A DNA stretch of 64,000 nucleotides from Kappaphycus alvarezii (GCA_002205965.3 NADL03000009.1:496001-560000); one strand, 5' to 3'; counted from the first letter of the stretch, positions 45,000 to 57,432 are shown. Notes: a model not told the origin generated them from the letters alone. Translations and numbers: made by a program.

Positions 45000-45290
45000 A
45001 GTTAAGAACTAAGTAGATGGTCAACATCGGTCACGTGCAGTGGGGCACGGGAAATGATAGCCACAGCCACCGAGGACCACACAACACATTTGAGGCGCTG
45101 ATAGATTCGCGAGCGAATAGTGGGCATCAGAGGTATGATATCTGGTCGCAATCCGCGGAGTGAACGTTTCCAGAAACAGAGTAGTGGCTGGGGACGACGC
45201 TCCAAGGGAGCCGAGAGCGAGTGGTTGGAAGATGAAATTCAGCCGGCGAGACGGGTTGTCAGTCATGGCGGTACAAGGCGCCTGGAGAGC
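45000..45290 (-). mobile_element. LINE 3' fragment (fragment D), opposite orientation to fragment C
   Basis: On the minus strand it encodes LNFIFQPLALGSLGASSPAT followed by IRSRIYQRLKCVVWSSVAVA and SRAPLHVTDVDHL, homologous to the end of fragment C. Its 3' end points towards the 3' end of C, with about 50 bp between them. GGTCACGTGCAGTGGGGC at 45030-45047 also occurs in fragment G at 58259-58276. Confidence 0.75.
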
Positions 45291-45529
45291 TTACACCAAG
45301 GCCGTGGACATTGTTTATGTAGTAAATTATTATTATTATTTGCTGTACTGTAGGCTTCGCATCGTGGTTAGTTAGCCCGAAAACAATCTAAGCGACTTTC
45401 TGTTCCACAAGGTGTTTCAGAAATAGTGTACACGGAGTCACTATATTACACGTGTAAGGGCGGAAACTCCCTTCAGATACCGGTCCAAGCACTGTTACTG
45501 AATTTGTGAACCTAATCGCTATGGATCAG
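45291..45529 (+). other. AT/TAA-repeat and leader before gypsy-2 gag
   Basis: Contains (TTA)n at 45327-45341 and CTGTACTGTAG near 45344. At 45365 a TGGTTAGTTAGCC could be a decayed primer site. No gene seen. Confidence 0.35.
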
Positions 45530-48500
45530 CCTTAAGTTGTAGAGTCCCTTCCACAAATGGTACATCAGCTTCAGCAAAATCTCGAGCATCCCGATAACCA
45601 GATTGCCGCACACAGATCAGAGCTTTCTATTGCAGCGCAAAGGTATCTTCTCTAGAATCTTAACTGGTAAACGCCCGAAACCAGGCCAGTTCGTCAAGTA
45701 ATGCACCTTTAGATAGTCAGGCTGGCCCAAAGAAGAACTACCCAGCTACATTCACAGGAAAAGTATCAATTGGCAGCTATTGTGTTCAGATGGACAATTA
45801 AATTGGACCAAAAGATGGTACCGGACCCTTGCACAAAGCACTCAGCTACTTGGCTGGCAAAGCCAATGAATGGTGGATGGTCCACTCCAAAACAGAAGAA
45901 GGGAAGGGAATAAATTCTCGGCAGACCCAGAAGGGTGCTTTGATTCAGCGTTTTGAAATATTGACAAAGAGAAGATCACTCGAGACAAGCTCGCCTGCTG
46001 GAAACGAGTCAAAGATGTTCCTACCTTCAACGAAGAATTCAACAAAATTATACTGGACATCCCCGATATTGGAATTAAAGACCAGATATTTCGTTGCTCT
46101 CACCGTTAAACCCCTATATCTGGAAGTCGTTGTGCACCAAAGAATACGCCAACCTCTCCGACCTCATGAGAGCTTCCGAGCGAGTGGAATCGGCCTATCG
46201 GTGTTCTGGACCCGGTAACCTACCAAAGTCTTTGGGAGGAAAGAAGTATATAGATGCTCTCTTGCAGGAAATAGAAGTCCAGTACCAATGGAAATTTGGA
46301 ACATAGAAGTGGTGTCGGGGCGGAGAAGTAATATTTCTAATTTACAGAAGCTCGAAAAAGAAGAAAGTGAAAGATTTATGCATGAAGTTCTCTGTCTCAG
46401 GTGAAGACAAAAAGGCAACATGGCCAAGAATTGCCGAAAGGCCCGGAAGAATTGATGAAGGTCCCCAGTCAGTTCCTTTATTTGACGAGCATTAGAATTA
46501 GAAACCCTTGAATCATGCAACAAAGAAGCATTAGATTATCATTGAAGCAAACAAAAAGATCCATCGTGTCAACCATCATATCGAATGCAACGGTTATTGA
46601 AACATTTCCCTGCATTCGAGAGAAATCACAAAGGCCATCTCATTGTCAAGAGTATAATTGCTGGTGGGCCAGCAAATTTAATTATTGATCCTGGTGGTGA
46701 GATCAACTTTCTGATTGATTCATTCTGCAAGAATCACCAAATAAGAAGCAGAGATTCCAGAGAGCTTGCTGAAATGACCATGGTGCGGACCAAATACTTC
46801 AAGAATGGGTTAATGCTGTCAGTGTACAGATTAAGGCCTATACTGAACCTCTGTATTTTTCGGTAAGCCCATTGAAACGTTATGGTGCAATTCTTGGAAA
46901 AAAATAGTGCGCTTCCCCTTCCCATGGAACAAAAATCAAGTGCGTTAGTAATGAGGTGAAACTCGAACATAAGGGAAATTTTATTCGTAGTTTATTGCTG
47001 GTGATGCCTAGTGAGTCCTTTTGTATATTTAAATACTACAGCTCGTGATTTTGATAGGAAAATGATTTATTTGCAGTTTTACTTAGACCTTTACATTCAA
47101 GTGAAGCAAGAACACCAGTATAACCTCGAGACGTACAGAAGATTTTGGAAATATTTGCTGATGTATTTTCATAGAAGCTTCCAAGAGGTTTGCCACCGAG
47201 AAGGAAGCAGGCTTTGAAATTGAATAACAGGAAGGAGTAAAACCACAGAAGAGAAGTATCTATAGAATTTCTGACAAAGATATGTCAGAACTTCGAAAAC
47301 AGTTGGACGAGCTACTGGAAGCTGAGTTTATTAGACCGACTAAGACCCTTTGGGAGCTTTTATTCTATTCGTAAGAAACAAGGATAATAGTCTACGGATT
47401 TGTGTTGACTACAGAGTAAATCGGCTTAATGTGAAAAGCAGTTATCCCTACCACGAATTGACGATATGTTCGACCAATATAAAGGAGAAAAGTACTTCAG
47501 CAAATTTTATCTTAGATCTTGTTATCACCAGATAATACGAAACGAAGATTAGATTCCATTTACCGCCTACAGAACACGACGCGGGTACTCCTAATTTCTT
47601 GTTTACCGTTTGGACTCACCAGAGCCCCAGAAAACTTCATGAACCTAATGAATTAAAATTTCAAGGACCAGCTCGACGAATTTTTGATCATCTTTCTGCA
47701 TGAAATTTCATCTACAGTAAGACATGGAAAGATCACTTGGATCGTATTCGAACTGCACTCGAAATCCTCAGAAGAGAAAATTTGTTGTGCAAATTATCTA
47801 AATTCTTTCTTAGAGTAACAGAAGTGGGGTAACTAGGACACACCATTTCCAAAATCCATATTTCTGTTAATCCAAATAAGATAAGTGCAGTCATGGAATG
47901 GCCGATACCAGAGAATAAGCAGAAAGTACAGCCTTTTCTCGGTTTTGTCAGTTACTACCGGAGATTGATAAAAAGCTGTTCAAGTTTTGCTAGAACTCTG
48001 ATAGAATTGACGAAAAACGTCAATTTCCAATGGAGACGCGCCCAAGATGATGCCTTCAAAGTACTATAACAAACACTTTGTAGTGCACAAGTTGTCTGAA
48101 ATTTCGACGCTACACTGCCTATCTACGTGTAGTACAATGACCCTTTGGCCCTGTGCTAGGGATAGATGATCCAGTTTGCCAATCGAAAATCGATTACATT
48201 TTAGACTTTACAGTCCTCACAGAGTCATCTAGCTAGGACCTAGTAGGGGCATGCCACGGACCACTTTCTGTCCTGACATTTAGTGTCCTGACATTTAGTG
48301 TAGAGTGATTCACTTAATTTTACATATTTCTTAACAGTGTAACATTCTAACGAGCTGAATTATAACTTAGTATTTATTATCGAGCTTCTTTAAACTCCCA
48401 AGTAAACATTTACCAAAGGTTTGGCTCTAGTTTTGGCTCCCACCATTCGCCTCATGTTACTCCTTTTGGCGGCTCACGCGTGCGTGCCTATAGCATAGCT

Positions 48501-50641
48501 ATCGCCTTCAGTCCCCGATCGTAGCCCTTCGGACTGATTATTCCCGAGATTTTGCCCCTTTTTCCTTCGTTTCATAGATATCCCATTTGCTCGCGATCCC
48601 GAGATAGGACTGTACCTATAAGCCCGTGGTAGGCTAACGTTCCCCGTCGGAGGACTGCATCCGAAATCTGCGGAGTTCACGCCATCCCCTGCGGGAGGAC
48701 AGAAATCCCCTTCAGAGCCTTGCTCGCCCTCGTTGTGCGCTACGCACACCTCGCTCGGCATCAGCCGCTTCTTTGGTTGCTTGACGACTTCAGTCATTCT
48801 TTCCCACCTTACTTTTCCTTTTCTTTACATTTAGTCCGCCGGCCCACATCCTGTCCTTGGGCTTCGCTACCTGTTGTTGTTCATATAACTCTTTTCCTTA
48901 GCCATTGGATACATAGTGTGGGCTTTTCTAGACACTATGTGTCCTTTGACTCGACTAATCTCTAAAACATCTCTACTAAACCGGTCTGTTAGACCACCGA
49001 ACTACTTCTCCTCACAGGGCTTAAAGAGAAAGCGGGTCTATCGGACGCTCGGTAGTTGCACTATTACTAACTGCCTCTCCTTTTATTGTCGTAGTTATTC
49101 TGCTTTTGTACCCTGTCGGGATGTTTCTTTGAATTGCACTACACTGATTAAACACAGGTGCGTCACAGTATGCAATTGGCGCAGTGCTAGAACAGGACGA
49201 GTAAAGTTCTAGAAGACTCGGACCACTATCCCCTAAGATACCTAGAAACCCGAGAAAACTTGTCGCCGAGACAAAAGAGATGGTTGGAAAGATTAGTTAA
49301 TTTCTACTTCAAGATAATGCCTATCCAAGGAAAGTCACACATAGTGGCGGATGTTCTATCGAGCCAAGCACAAGATGTGCCGTCACCTGATCACTGGAAC
49401 AATTCATTACTCCAAGAAGTAATTACCAAGACATCCTCGGAATCCAATAACACCTCGACTGTATCATTCACGAACAGTGAGTTAGCGGGGTTGGCAGAAG
49501 ATTATATTAGGGATGAGAACCTCAGAACCCATTATCAAGATCCGAAAGCTGCCTTCGAGCGTCGAGGGGTACTTCTACTTAGAAGCAAGAAGATCTGTGT
49601 ACCAGAAGGAAATTTTAGAGTCTAGCTCCTGCCTGGCTATCATTGCACGCCTAACAAGGGAAACCTATAAGGAATAAGCAAGAATATCAACAGAATATCA
49701 CCAAAGTTTTATTGGAAAATTTTAAGATCGGATGTAATCCGTTACGTTCGTTCCTGCCAATGCCAGAGAACCAAGCAACAAATCAGGACCCCGTAGGTCT
49801 TTTACAACTAGAACCCCCGAAACCAAATGGACCCACATAACCATGGATTTCATCACACCCCTCCCAAAGTCGAAAAATAGACACAACGGCGTGTTGACAG
49901 TCCCAGAAAAACTTCCTAAGATGATCATAATAATGCCAACGAAACCAAACACAGATGCTCCTAAAACGGCTCTGCTGTTCAAAAATCACATAAACAGACA
50001 TCATGGATTACCAGAGAATATCATACGTGACCGAGATCTCATCTTCATGAGCAAGTTTTGGACAAAACATTTTGCTCTACTAGGAACAAATATATCCCCC
50101 TCCTCTGCATACCACCCACAAACTGATGGACAGTCGGGGATAATTAACAGGAAATAGAAGAAATGATCCGTGCTTTCGTTAGCTTCGATAAATTAGATTG
50201 GGATAATTAACTAGTAGACTTTGAAGCTGCCTACAACTCCTCTGTGAATGTAACCGCAACTTTGCCACCATTTTTCCTCAATTAGGACTTCAACCAAGAA
50301 CAGTACTGTCGGATTTTTTAGCGTCAGATAACACAGCGGCAGTAGGTTTCCCAAAAGGTATGCAAGAAGTATTAAGGAAAGCCCGGAATCAAATCCAAAA
50401 AACCAATGAATCTACCTCAAAAACTGTAAACAAGAAGAGAAGGCCGTCTACGTTCAAGATTGGTGATAAGGTTTGGCTATCAACAAAGAACTTCTCACTC
50501 GAAGATGCTGCTGGATCACGCGAACTGAACCCAAAGTATTGTGGTCCCTTTGAAATCACAGAAAATATTATCGGTGTGACGTTCCGTCTGCAGTTTTCAC
50601 AACCGATGGTTGACAGAGGAATAAGTCATTCGTTCCACTGA
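45530..50641 (+). pseudogene. Ty3/gypsy gag-pol, copy gypsy-2, interrupted by a 1-kb insertion
   Basis: Gag text includes WMVHSKTEEGKGINSRQTQ, IWKSLCTKEYANLSDLMRAS and ERVESAYR (to 46306). The protease region near 46600-46990 is weak. Reverse transcriptase has [20 protein letters not shown] (about 47396), then FLHE where YLDD is expected (about 47690), SKTWKDHLDRIRTALEILRR and FLGFVSYYRRLIKSC. RNase H is split at 48127 and resumes after 49143 with SQYAIGAVLEQDE. Integrase has DVIRYVRSCQCQRTKQQIR, ITMDFITPLPKSKNRHNGVL (first Asp), IRDRDLIFMS (second Asp) and HPQTDGQSGIINRK, where the usual Glu after the TDGQ motif is missing. The C-terminus (GDKVWLSTKNFSLEDAAGSR ... LNPKYCGPFEITENI) ends at 50641. 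The loss of RT and integrase catalytic residues shows it is dead. Confidence 0.88.
48128..49143. mobile_element. 1-kb insertion with short inverted ends inside gypsy-2 RNase H
   Basis: RNase H text stops at LPIYV (48127) and resumes after 49143 (LIK, then SQYAIGAVLEQ). The insert starts TGTAGTACAATG and ends CATTGC-like GAATTGCACTACA, whose reverse complement is TGTAGTGCAATTC. Ten of the first twelve positions match. TG...CA ends and a promoter-like AT-rich left half fit a solo LTR; short inverted ends would also fit a small DNA transposon. No clear target duplication (CTACG versus CTGAT). A 107-codon minus frame (48474-48797) has no motif. Confidence 0.6.
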
Positions 50642-51358
50642 TAGAGGGAAGGAAGAGATGTAGTGAGGGAGAGAGAGGGAAAGAAAGAGAAAATGGGGTT
50701 AAAGCGAGAGTGAGATAGAGAAACAGTGACGGACCAAGAAAGAGAGTTGAGAGTAGAGAAGGTGATGAGGAATTTTAGTCAGACAGAACATAGAGGGAGA
50801 CCAGGGCTTATATAGACCTCGAGGTGAGTCGACTGGTGCTTTCGGACGATCAAGAGAAGTTTCTAGAAGCCATGTAGACGACGGTGGGAGGCTAACCCTA
50901 AACCTGCTTGAGCTGATCTAAAGAAGATCAACTCAAGCTTACAGCACTCTACAGTGCAAAAGCGTAACGGTCTAGTTCTAGGTTGTACATTAAACTACAG
51001 TAAAGGACGTCTGTAAGCATCTTTGCTAGATGTAAGCTTTCACCAGAGGTAACAGAAAGTAATTACACTAACACCACGCTAGCCTGTTGAAATCGTTCTT
51101 TGAAGATGAATTCAGCTGACAAATTCCACCTCCCCCAACTCTACAATTTCACAATTTACATGAGGAATAAGAAGTTGAATCTATACTTGCTCACAGGAAA
51201 GAACGTGGAAAAAATAATTTGCTTGTCAAGTAGAGGGGGTACGGAGATGTTGAGAACTCGTGGCTTCCAAATCATACCTTAAGAATTCACAAGAACATTT
51301 GAATAGATACAAGCAGAACCTCAAGAATCGGGGCAATTCTTCTCCGTAGGGGGATTGA
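50642..51358 (+). other. 3' untranslated region of gypsy-2 with a GA-rich tract
   Basis: 50640-50770 is a purine-rich run of GAGA/GGAA units. Further on, 51100-51282 is a 60-codon frame without motif. TAGGGGGATTGA at 51347-51358 is the likely polypurine tract before the right LTR. Confidence 0.5.
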
Positions 51359-51851
51359 TGTTGTATTTCACTTCACAGGCCTTACAGCTTTACACGAATT
51401 TATTGCATCTACTGTGCTGTAGATTCAAACAACCGGTAACCTTACAACCAGGGCTACTAGGCACTTTGCCGTCAGTTCACTTTACCTTGCTGTTTTGAAC
51501 ACAGAGTTTGACCCCATTGCTACACTTTGAACACTTACGGGCGTGTTGCACACTGGGATATTATGCATTGCTATCCATGCCATTTGGACCAATGTACGTC
51601 TTACATCTTGTCAGAGTATGTCACTCGTGCCGACTACAATTCTGAAAGCGCTACTTACGACACCGGCAGGGCTGTTTTACGGGAAAACCTTCACATTCGC
51701 TATTGTTAGAATACATTTTCCTTTAGTATGTAGATATCTATAGTTCCATTTAACCTCTGGTTTGAGGCGGCCGGCTTAACCCAGCCATATTCAACCAAGG
51801 TGTCAACCAAAGTTCAACCTAGGTCTGCTCGTGTGCGCTCAACACTCCACA
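51359..51851 (+). repeat. 3' LTR of the inner gypsy element
   Basis: 493 bp, starts TGTTGTATTTCACTTCACAG, ends CTCCACA, and is followed by the CGGAT duplication at 51852-51856. It aligns along its length with 38334-38854. Confidence 0.88.
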
Positions 51852-54800
51852 CGGATGAAGCTAGGAAACAACTCAAAAGATTGCTTGCGAAGACTGTTCC
51901 GGTAACTCAGGCCTCCGTGGCTAACCCATTGGGTAGCCTTCGTCGGTTAAAGGTCGTCACGGTAAATGCGTACGGGACGGAGAAACATGAACTATTGCAC
52001 ACTGTAGCCGTTCCAAATATCATGTCATGGGATGTTTGAAGGAGACTGGCACCAGTCCCTACAGCCACGGACCGTCAAGTGACCGTCGCGGACGGGACGT
52101 TTGCCGAATTTTTCGGTTGCGTGGAAGAGATCCCAGTATCTTGTGAACCGTTGGTCGTGCCGTTGTATTTCTTGGTAGGCGTAACGCCCCGTACGATGCC
52201 ATTATCTGAAGCCCGACCCTGAAGTCTCTGCTGTCGAACCTTGACTACGGACGTCCACAGGTTACGATGGCGGTTGGGAAGAGGTAGTTACTTTTATCAC
52301 TACTCAGCGAGCCTCCCGTGATCGATGGGGAGCACACTGGCAGTGAGTATTTCACATCCCCTGACTAGTCGCAAGAAGATGAGTTTCCCGTTTTATCCTC
52401 ATTGGGGTCGGGTGGCAGTGATAGTGGACCGGATAGTGAGCATGAGATGATGCTTCCTATCCTGAACAAGGAACCTTACGAGCCGGATTTGAGAGGATGC
52501 ATAGAGGTTGGAGAGTCTAATGGGGAAGACGGGTATGCAGAACGGGCTGCTCTACTCGCCTCGAAGGTTAAGAATCTGGAAGGAAAGGACCGGAGGGCAC
52601 TAGTTAGGTAAATCAAGGACACAGGCGCCATAGCTTGGGATATCCACGATCTCGAGCTGGCTAGCGTTCCGGTGGTATAATGATTTGAGTTGATGGACGA
52701 TACCCTGATTCACTCAAGGGCTCACCAGATGCTCCCCAACCACAATGCAGTCGTGAGAAAAGAAGTGAAAGAGCTGCTGGAAGCAGTTATATTCACGCGC
52801 GTCACTTCGGCCTGATCATTCCCTGTCTTTATAGCGACAAGAAAGATGAAAGGTCCCGTTTTTTGTGTCGACTAGCGCCAGCTTAGTAGAGTCATGAAGC
52901 CTGACGTTGGCCCTTGCCAAAGATAGAGGAACTTTTCGACGACCTCGCGGGTGCCAGAATCTTCACGATGTTTGATCTCTAAACGGCAGGTGCGGATATC
53001 GAAAGAATTAAAGGAAATGGCGACATTTGTATGTCGCTATGGAATTTAAAAAGTTCGAAGTGATACAATTCGGGTTAATGGAACCACCTTCGACGTTCCG
53101 GAAGATGATGGACGGTGTTCCTCAGTACTTGCTGTTTGCAATGGTTTATGTAGATGAAGTCGTTATATTCTCCAAAACATGAAAGAACACGTATGCCATT
53201 GCAAGAAAGTCTTTGAGATAGTTAAAAAGGCAAACCTAAAAGATTAAGGTGACCAAGTGCAGTTTCGCTCACTTGGGGTAAGTCTGCTCGACCAGGTCGT
53301 CAAAACCACTGGGTGAAAGTTGAAGAAGAAAAGAACAAGACACATTAGAGGCACCAGCTCCAAATAATGTAACATAATTTAAGAGTTTCCTCGGTCTGGC
53401 CATACTATCGCCGGTTTATGAGTAATTTCGCAGAGAATTCGGCAATTCTGCATGTTGCTACGCCCTTGAAGAAGCCCTTTAAATGGACAAAAGAGATGCA
53501 GGAGGCTTTCTAGGATCTCAAGAAGAAGCTGTCAATGCCGGCGTTACTTTCCTTTCCAAACTTTGACTCCTTATTCTTTGTTGAAACGGATGCGTCTTCA
53601 GTGTCATTGGAGTTAAGCTGGCCCCGAAGAAGATGGATGGAAAAGTACACCCGATTGAATTCGTGTCCCCTACAATGACCGATCAAGAGCGCCAGTACTC
53701 GACCAGCGAAAGGGAAGCGCTTGGTGTCTTTTTCGCGTTGACGAATTTCCTGGTCTACCTACTCTCCCAGAAACCTCTTGTTATTTAAATCGATCACCAG
53801 GCTTTGCAAACCGGGCTTTGCAAACCGCGTTCAAGAAGAAGTATATCCGTGGAAGATTGGCACGTTGGTTAGATCTGATGGCCGAGTACAACATCGGGTT
53901 AAGTATCGCCGGTGTTCTTCGAATGGGGCAGCGAATTATCTCTCTCGTCGGCCTATAGAGGCAGAGAGTAAGGAAGTAGATGGGAATTTGAAGGATGGAT
54001 TTCGTTGCCACCGTTCATTGGGCAAACCCCTAGGCTATCCAATTTGGGGCCACAATTGTTGGAGTGGCAAGATTCTTGGCAAGGGAGCAGATTCAAGAGA
54101 CAGATCAGAAGAGAATAGTCGCTATAAGGCGAAGTTCAAATAAATTTATGCTGTGGAACGACACCTTGTCCGGAGGGGAAAGGGTGGCCTTCGAGTCGTG
54201 TCGACCCCTGGCCAGTGTTGCGGAAACTATGGCTACACTCCATGAAGAAATAGTAAATTCGGACGTGGGATAGACATGAAAGTTCTTAAGAGATCGCTTC
54301 TGGTGGCCCGGAGTCTATTAAGATGTGACAGATTGTGTTAGTTCATGCGACGGTTTTCAACACGCGAGAAGGCTTCCGACGTACCACAAGAGCCTTCGAG
54401 CACCAGTCGAGGGGTCATTCGAGACTTTCCCTATCAACTTCGGTGGCCAATTCAAGCCGTCCAAGACTGGGGAAAGTTTCGTGCTGATTGAGGTGGAACA
54501 TCTGACGGGTTGGCCGATTGCAAGTGCAACAGAGGATTCGACAGCAATTAACGTTGTAGGATTCATTCAGCAGGAGATAGTTATCCTATTCGGACCACCA
54601 AAAAGGATTGTTTCACACAATGCCACCGCCTTTATGGCCGCTTCGGTGCAGAAATTCATGCTCAGTAATGGCATGGACTCGCTTACGCTTCGGTGGCGAA
54701 CCGGAGGGTGGAGAGGATGGTAGGAACAATCAAGCGTTCTATTAAGAAGTCAATAGTTTGAAGTGGAGGAGATTGGGCGGAGGCACTTCCACAAGTTCTT

Positions 54801-55193
54801 TAGGGTTATCGAAGTCTTGATTGTGGCCCCACCCCATCTCCTTTCCGCATGATATATGGCGTCAACCCAGGAATGTTAGCGAGCGACGCAATGGCGCTCC
54901 TCGCCGATGCAGGCTCTCATCACAGGTAACTCGAGATGTTCGGCGAGTCGTGCGTGCGCGCTACTGCGGTCGCTAAGTACGGGGTACTTAGGAAATGTAA
55001 GAGGAAGGAGAAGAAGTTTGCAGTAGGATATGAAGTGCTGGTGGTACATGGTCGGGCATTCAGCAAGACTCGCAAATGGGAAGCGTTTGACTCGTACTTC
55101 TACGGACGAAGCCATGTTACCAAAGCTAATCACCCACGGTACGAATTGGTTTCGTCTACGGGTCGCGTAATGAGCCAGGAAATTCACCCTTGA
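51852..55193 (+). pseudogene. Second part of split Ty3/gypsy copy gypsy-3 (protease to integrase)
   Basis: Begins in frame with the first part (EARKQLKRLLAKTVPV). The protease has LRRLKVVTVNAYGTEKHELL followed by HTVAVPNIMS, so the catalytic DTG has become HTV. VTVADGTFAEFFGCVEEIPV follows. Reverse transcriptase includes MVYVDEVVIFS (about 53141), a YVDE in place of YVDD. RNase H and connection parts are degraded. Integrase shows GWPIASATEDSTAINVVGFI, FGPPKRIVSHNATAFMAAS (second Asp position altered to SHN) and, shifted, ANRRVERMVGTIKRSIKK. The C-terminus reads FAVGYEVLVVHGRAFSKTRK and ends MSQEIHP at 55193. It is the same family as gypsy-1 but more decayed: three catalytic centres are damaged. 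Confidence 0.85.
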
Positions 55194-56050
55194 AGGTTAT
55201 TTCGTTACGGGAAGCGTCCTGATCACTTACTCCAACACTAGTGAGAGAAATGGTAAGCAAGGGAAGAGTGCAGATAGGAAAGAAGTGGTTACCGGGATCC
55301 GTTGTTCGGCTGGATCCAAGAAAAGAGGAAAGAGGCGGGATAGAAGGAAGAAAATCCGGTGAAGGACACAGTACCCTGCTTCAACACCTGAAAATTCACG
55401 CCGCTATTCGACGGATCGGCACCACGAGCACCACCCAATGACTACGCACAGTGCTACGCAGCCTGTTGACACCTGCTTATACCGGTGGTTTGCTACCACA
55501 CTTCAGTCGTTCGTTGGTGCCGGTAGGAGGCAGTAGTGTGCGGAAGACGCAGAGCGGGCACTGGGAAACGTTGCCGGAGGGCGGCGAGGGGAGAAGGGCG
55601 CAGCAGGGTCGGAGGCGGGAGGAGCCTGCCGGCGGGTGGAGCTCGTAGATGGAGGAGCTAGCGGGCGCTTCCGGGCATGAGATGGCGGGGCTCGTCAAGG
55701 TGAGGATGTTGGGGTGGTAGGAACTGGTGGGGAACGCAGTGGAGTCAGGACAAGAAGGGAAAAAAGAGAAGGGAAAGGAAGGGAGCCGTGCAGCTGTATG
55801 CTGGAGGGTGGCATACAGTCAGGGGAGGCTTTTTGGCGGGGCAGGTGACCCGACGGGAGGCCCAGGGTGGCTCGCTACTGTATGCCGCAACTATCTTGGC
55901 GACATAGAAAAGGGAAAGGCCACTGGAAGCTTTGAGTTCTGAAAAAAGGGACAGGCGGAGGTTACGCTTGGCCCGAGCAGGAAGTACTGTAAAAGCAGAA
56001 GCATTTCAAATCCCAACACCCGTTACCTGCACCCACTCTACCAGTGAATC
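55194..56050. other. GC-rich region downstream of gypsy-3, no gene recognised
   Basis: Purine-rich plus strand, with several open frames (55241-55942) of basic, Gly/Arg-rich text lacking motifs. It probably contains the 3' untranslated end of gypsy-3. No LTR could be matched to one upstream of 33.5 kb. Confidence 0.35.
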
Positions 56051-56054
56051 ATAT

Positions 56055-56790
56055 TAGTATTTTACTGCGTCAGTATCGGGGTCCAGTGCAGGAACCGACT
56101 ATGTTGCTAGATAAGTGCTAAACGGGTTGTCCACGACGGCCACGTGTACAGGTGTACTGGCCACGAAAGTGTTCGCCAGAGTCGACCAGATCGTGAAGCT
56201 AATGCGTCGGTAAATTCTCGTTCTGATGACTCCAACAAATGTATGAAATTTTTCCGCGATGTGCGGGAGGAGGTCTTCTATGAAGCGGATAGTAGCGGGG
56301 GAAGGCGAACCAAGGGAATCGAGAGCCAGCGGCTGAAAATCGAAGTTGGGGGCTTGTTTAGGGTTATCGGAGGGCGGGGGAGTCGACGCGACAGTTTGCG
56401 TTTCAGGTCAGTGACCTTGTTGCGGTGCGCAATTGACGCAGCATCTCCCGCTTCACGGGTCGCCCTTGATCGTACTTCGGCCTTGAACGGTGATACGACG
56501 GTGACGTCGCAGGCGATGGGGCGCTTCGCAGTGCCATCGGGAGCTGGCGGTGGCTGGACGAGGATGTCAGCGGGTCTTGGCTCGGTGCCTGGTACTAAGA
56601 GCGGGACCTCAAACTGGCAGTCCAGACCGGCTGCACGGGCGATACGGCCGGCAATGACGTTGCGTAGCGAATCATGCCAGTGTTTGCGACCGAAACCAGA
56701 AGGACACAGGTCCACTGCGTGGTCTCCTAGCCTATCCATGGGTCGTTTCCAATGCTCACAGTTCGGAAGGAGCGCATCGGGAGGTGCGAG
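56055..56790 (-). mobile_element. LINE endonuclease-domain fragment (fragment E)
   Basis: The minus frame 56739-56278 reads MDRLGDHAVDLCPSGFGRKH (knuckle), then WHDSLRNVIAGRIARAAGLD, VPLLVPGTEPRPADILVQPP (PD-type acidic residue) and KRPIACDVTVVSPFKAEVRS (second acidic residue and downstream Lys). It then has a Pro-rich C-terminal part. This is the best preserved copy of the domain in the window: 153 codons without a stop. The untranslated tail runs to about 56085 (complement of CAGTATCGGGGTCCAGTGCA). Confidence 0.82.
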
Positions 56791-56970
56791 TCATCGTAGA
56801 CAGACACCCTAACAGTACAGCAGTGTTACAGACAGCACCAACAGTGCAAAACCTATTTGTGGGACACCGCAAAATGATTCGCGGTAAAATACATAATTTT
56901 CAAATCAAATAATAAGCATTTTGGAAAAAAAGAGCTCACCTCGCAGCTAGTGTCTATCCGACCACGCACT

Positions 56971-57010
56971 GTCCTCATATGAGGCACACTTTGTCCTCAT
57001 ATGAGGACAA
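56971..57010. repeat. Paired CATATG-centred palindromes, left pair
   Basis: GTCCTCATATGAGG (56971-56984), six bases, then the perfect 20-bp palindrome TTGTCCTCATATGAGGACAA (56991-57010). The same arrangement recurs at 57433-57470. Confidence 0.9.
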
Positions 57011-57432
57011 TTTCCGTTACATTTTGGAAAGGAAAATGTTTTAGAAGCCCGAAATTTTTATTGGAAAAAAGTTTTTTTATGTTTAGTTACAGTACAGTTA
57101 TTTTTACTGTACATGCGCCCTCGTTTCTGAACCCCCCACGATAATACGAACTATTTTACCTTCCAAAATGAAGTCGTTTTCACAACTTCTTGCAAAGAGC
57201 GGAAGCTTGTGAGGGAAAACTGGTCTAGCCTTCACCGAGGTCAACAATCTTGAAAAGTTTGTTTTGATCGGCCATCTACACTCATGAACTAATGCGGAGG
57301 GAGAAGAAAGCGCTGAGGTAAAAAAATTTTGTATTGAAAAAGAAGTGCTAAAAGGGGGGGAAATTGGTTTAGTTTACTGCGAGTAATGGAACGGTTGAGA
57401 GTCCTCTGTATTTGTAATCAGTGCTAAAAGTA
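57011..57432. other. AT-rich segment between the palindrome pairs
   Basis: No gene. TTACAGTACAG and TTACTGTAC (57087-57111) give another TACTGTAC-type inverted motif. Confidence 0.4.

Larger units (their letters stand above)
38334..51851 (+). mobile_element. LTR retrotransposon (inner gypsy, gypsy-2) inserted into gypsy-3 and itself full of insertions
   Basis: Related LTRs at 38334-38854 and 51359-51851 both begin TGTTG[C/T]ATTTCA and align along about 490 bp. The outer flanks are the 5-bp duplication CGGAT, and the host reading frame is continuous once the insertion is removed. TGGTAGCATCGCAA follows the left LTR as primer site, and TAGGGGGATTGA precedes the right one. The only plus-strand gag-pol inside (45530-50641) lies upstream of the right LTR and is the likely coding part of this element. 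The leader is inflated to about 6.5 kb by LINE fragments and a pogo element. Total 13.5 kb. Assigning gypsy-2 gag-pol to these LTRs is inference from position and strand. Confidence 0.85.
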
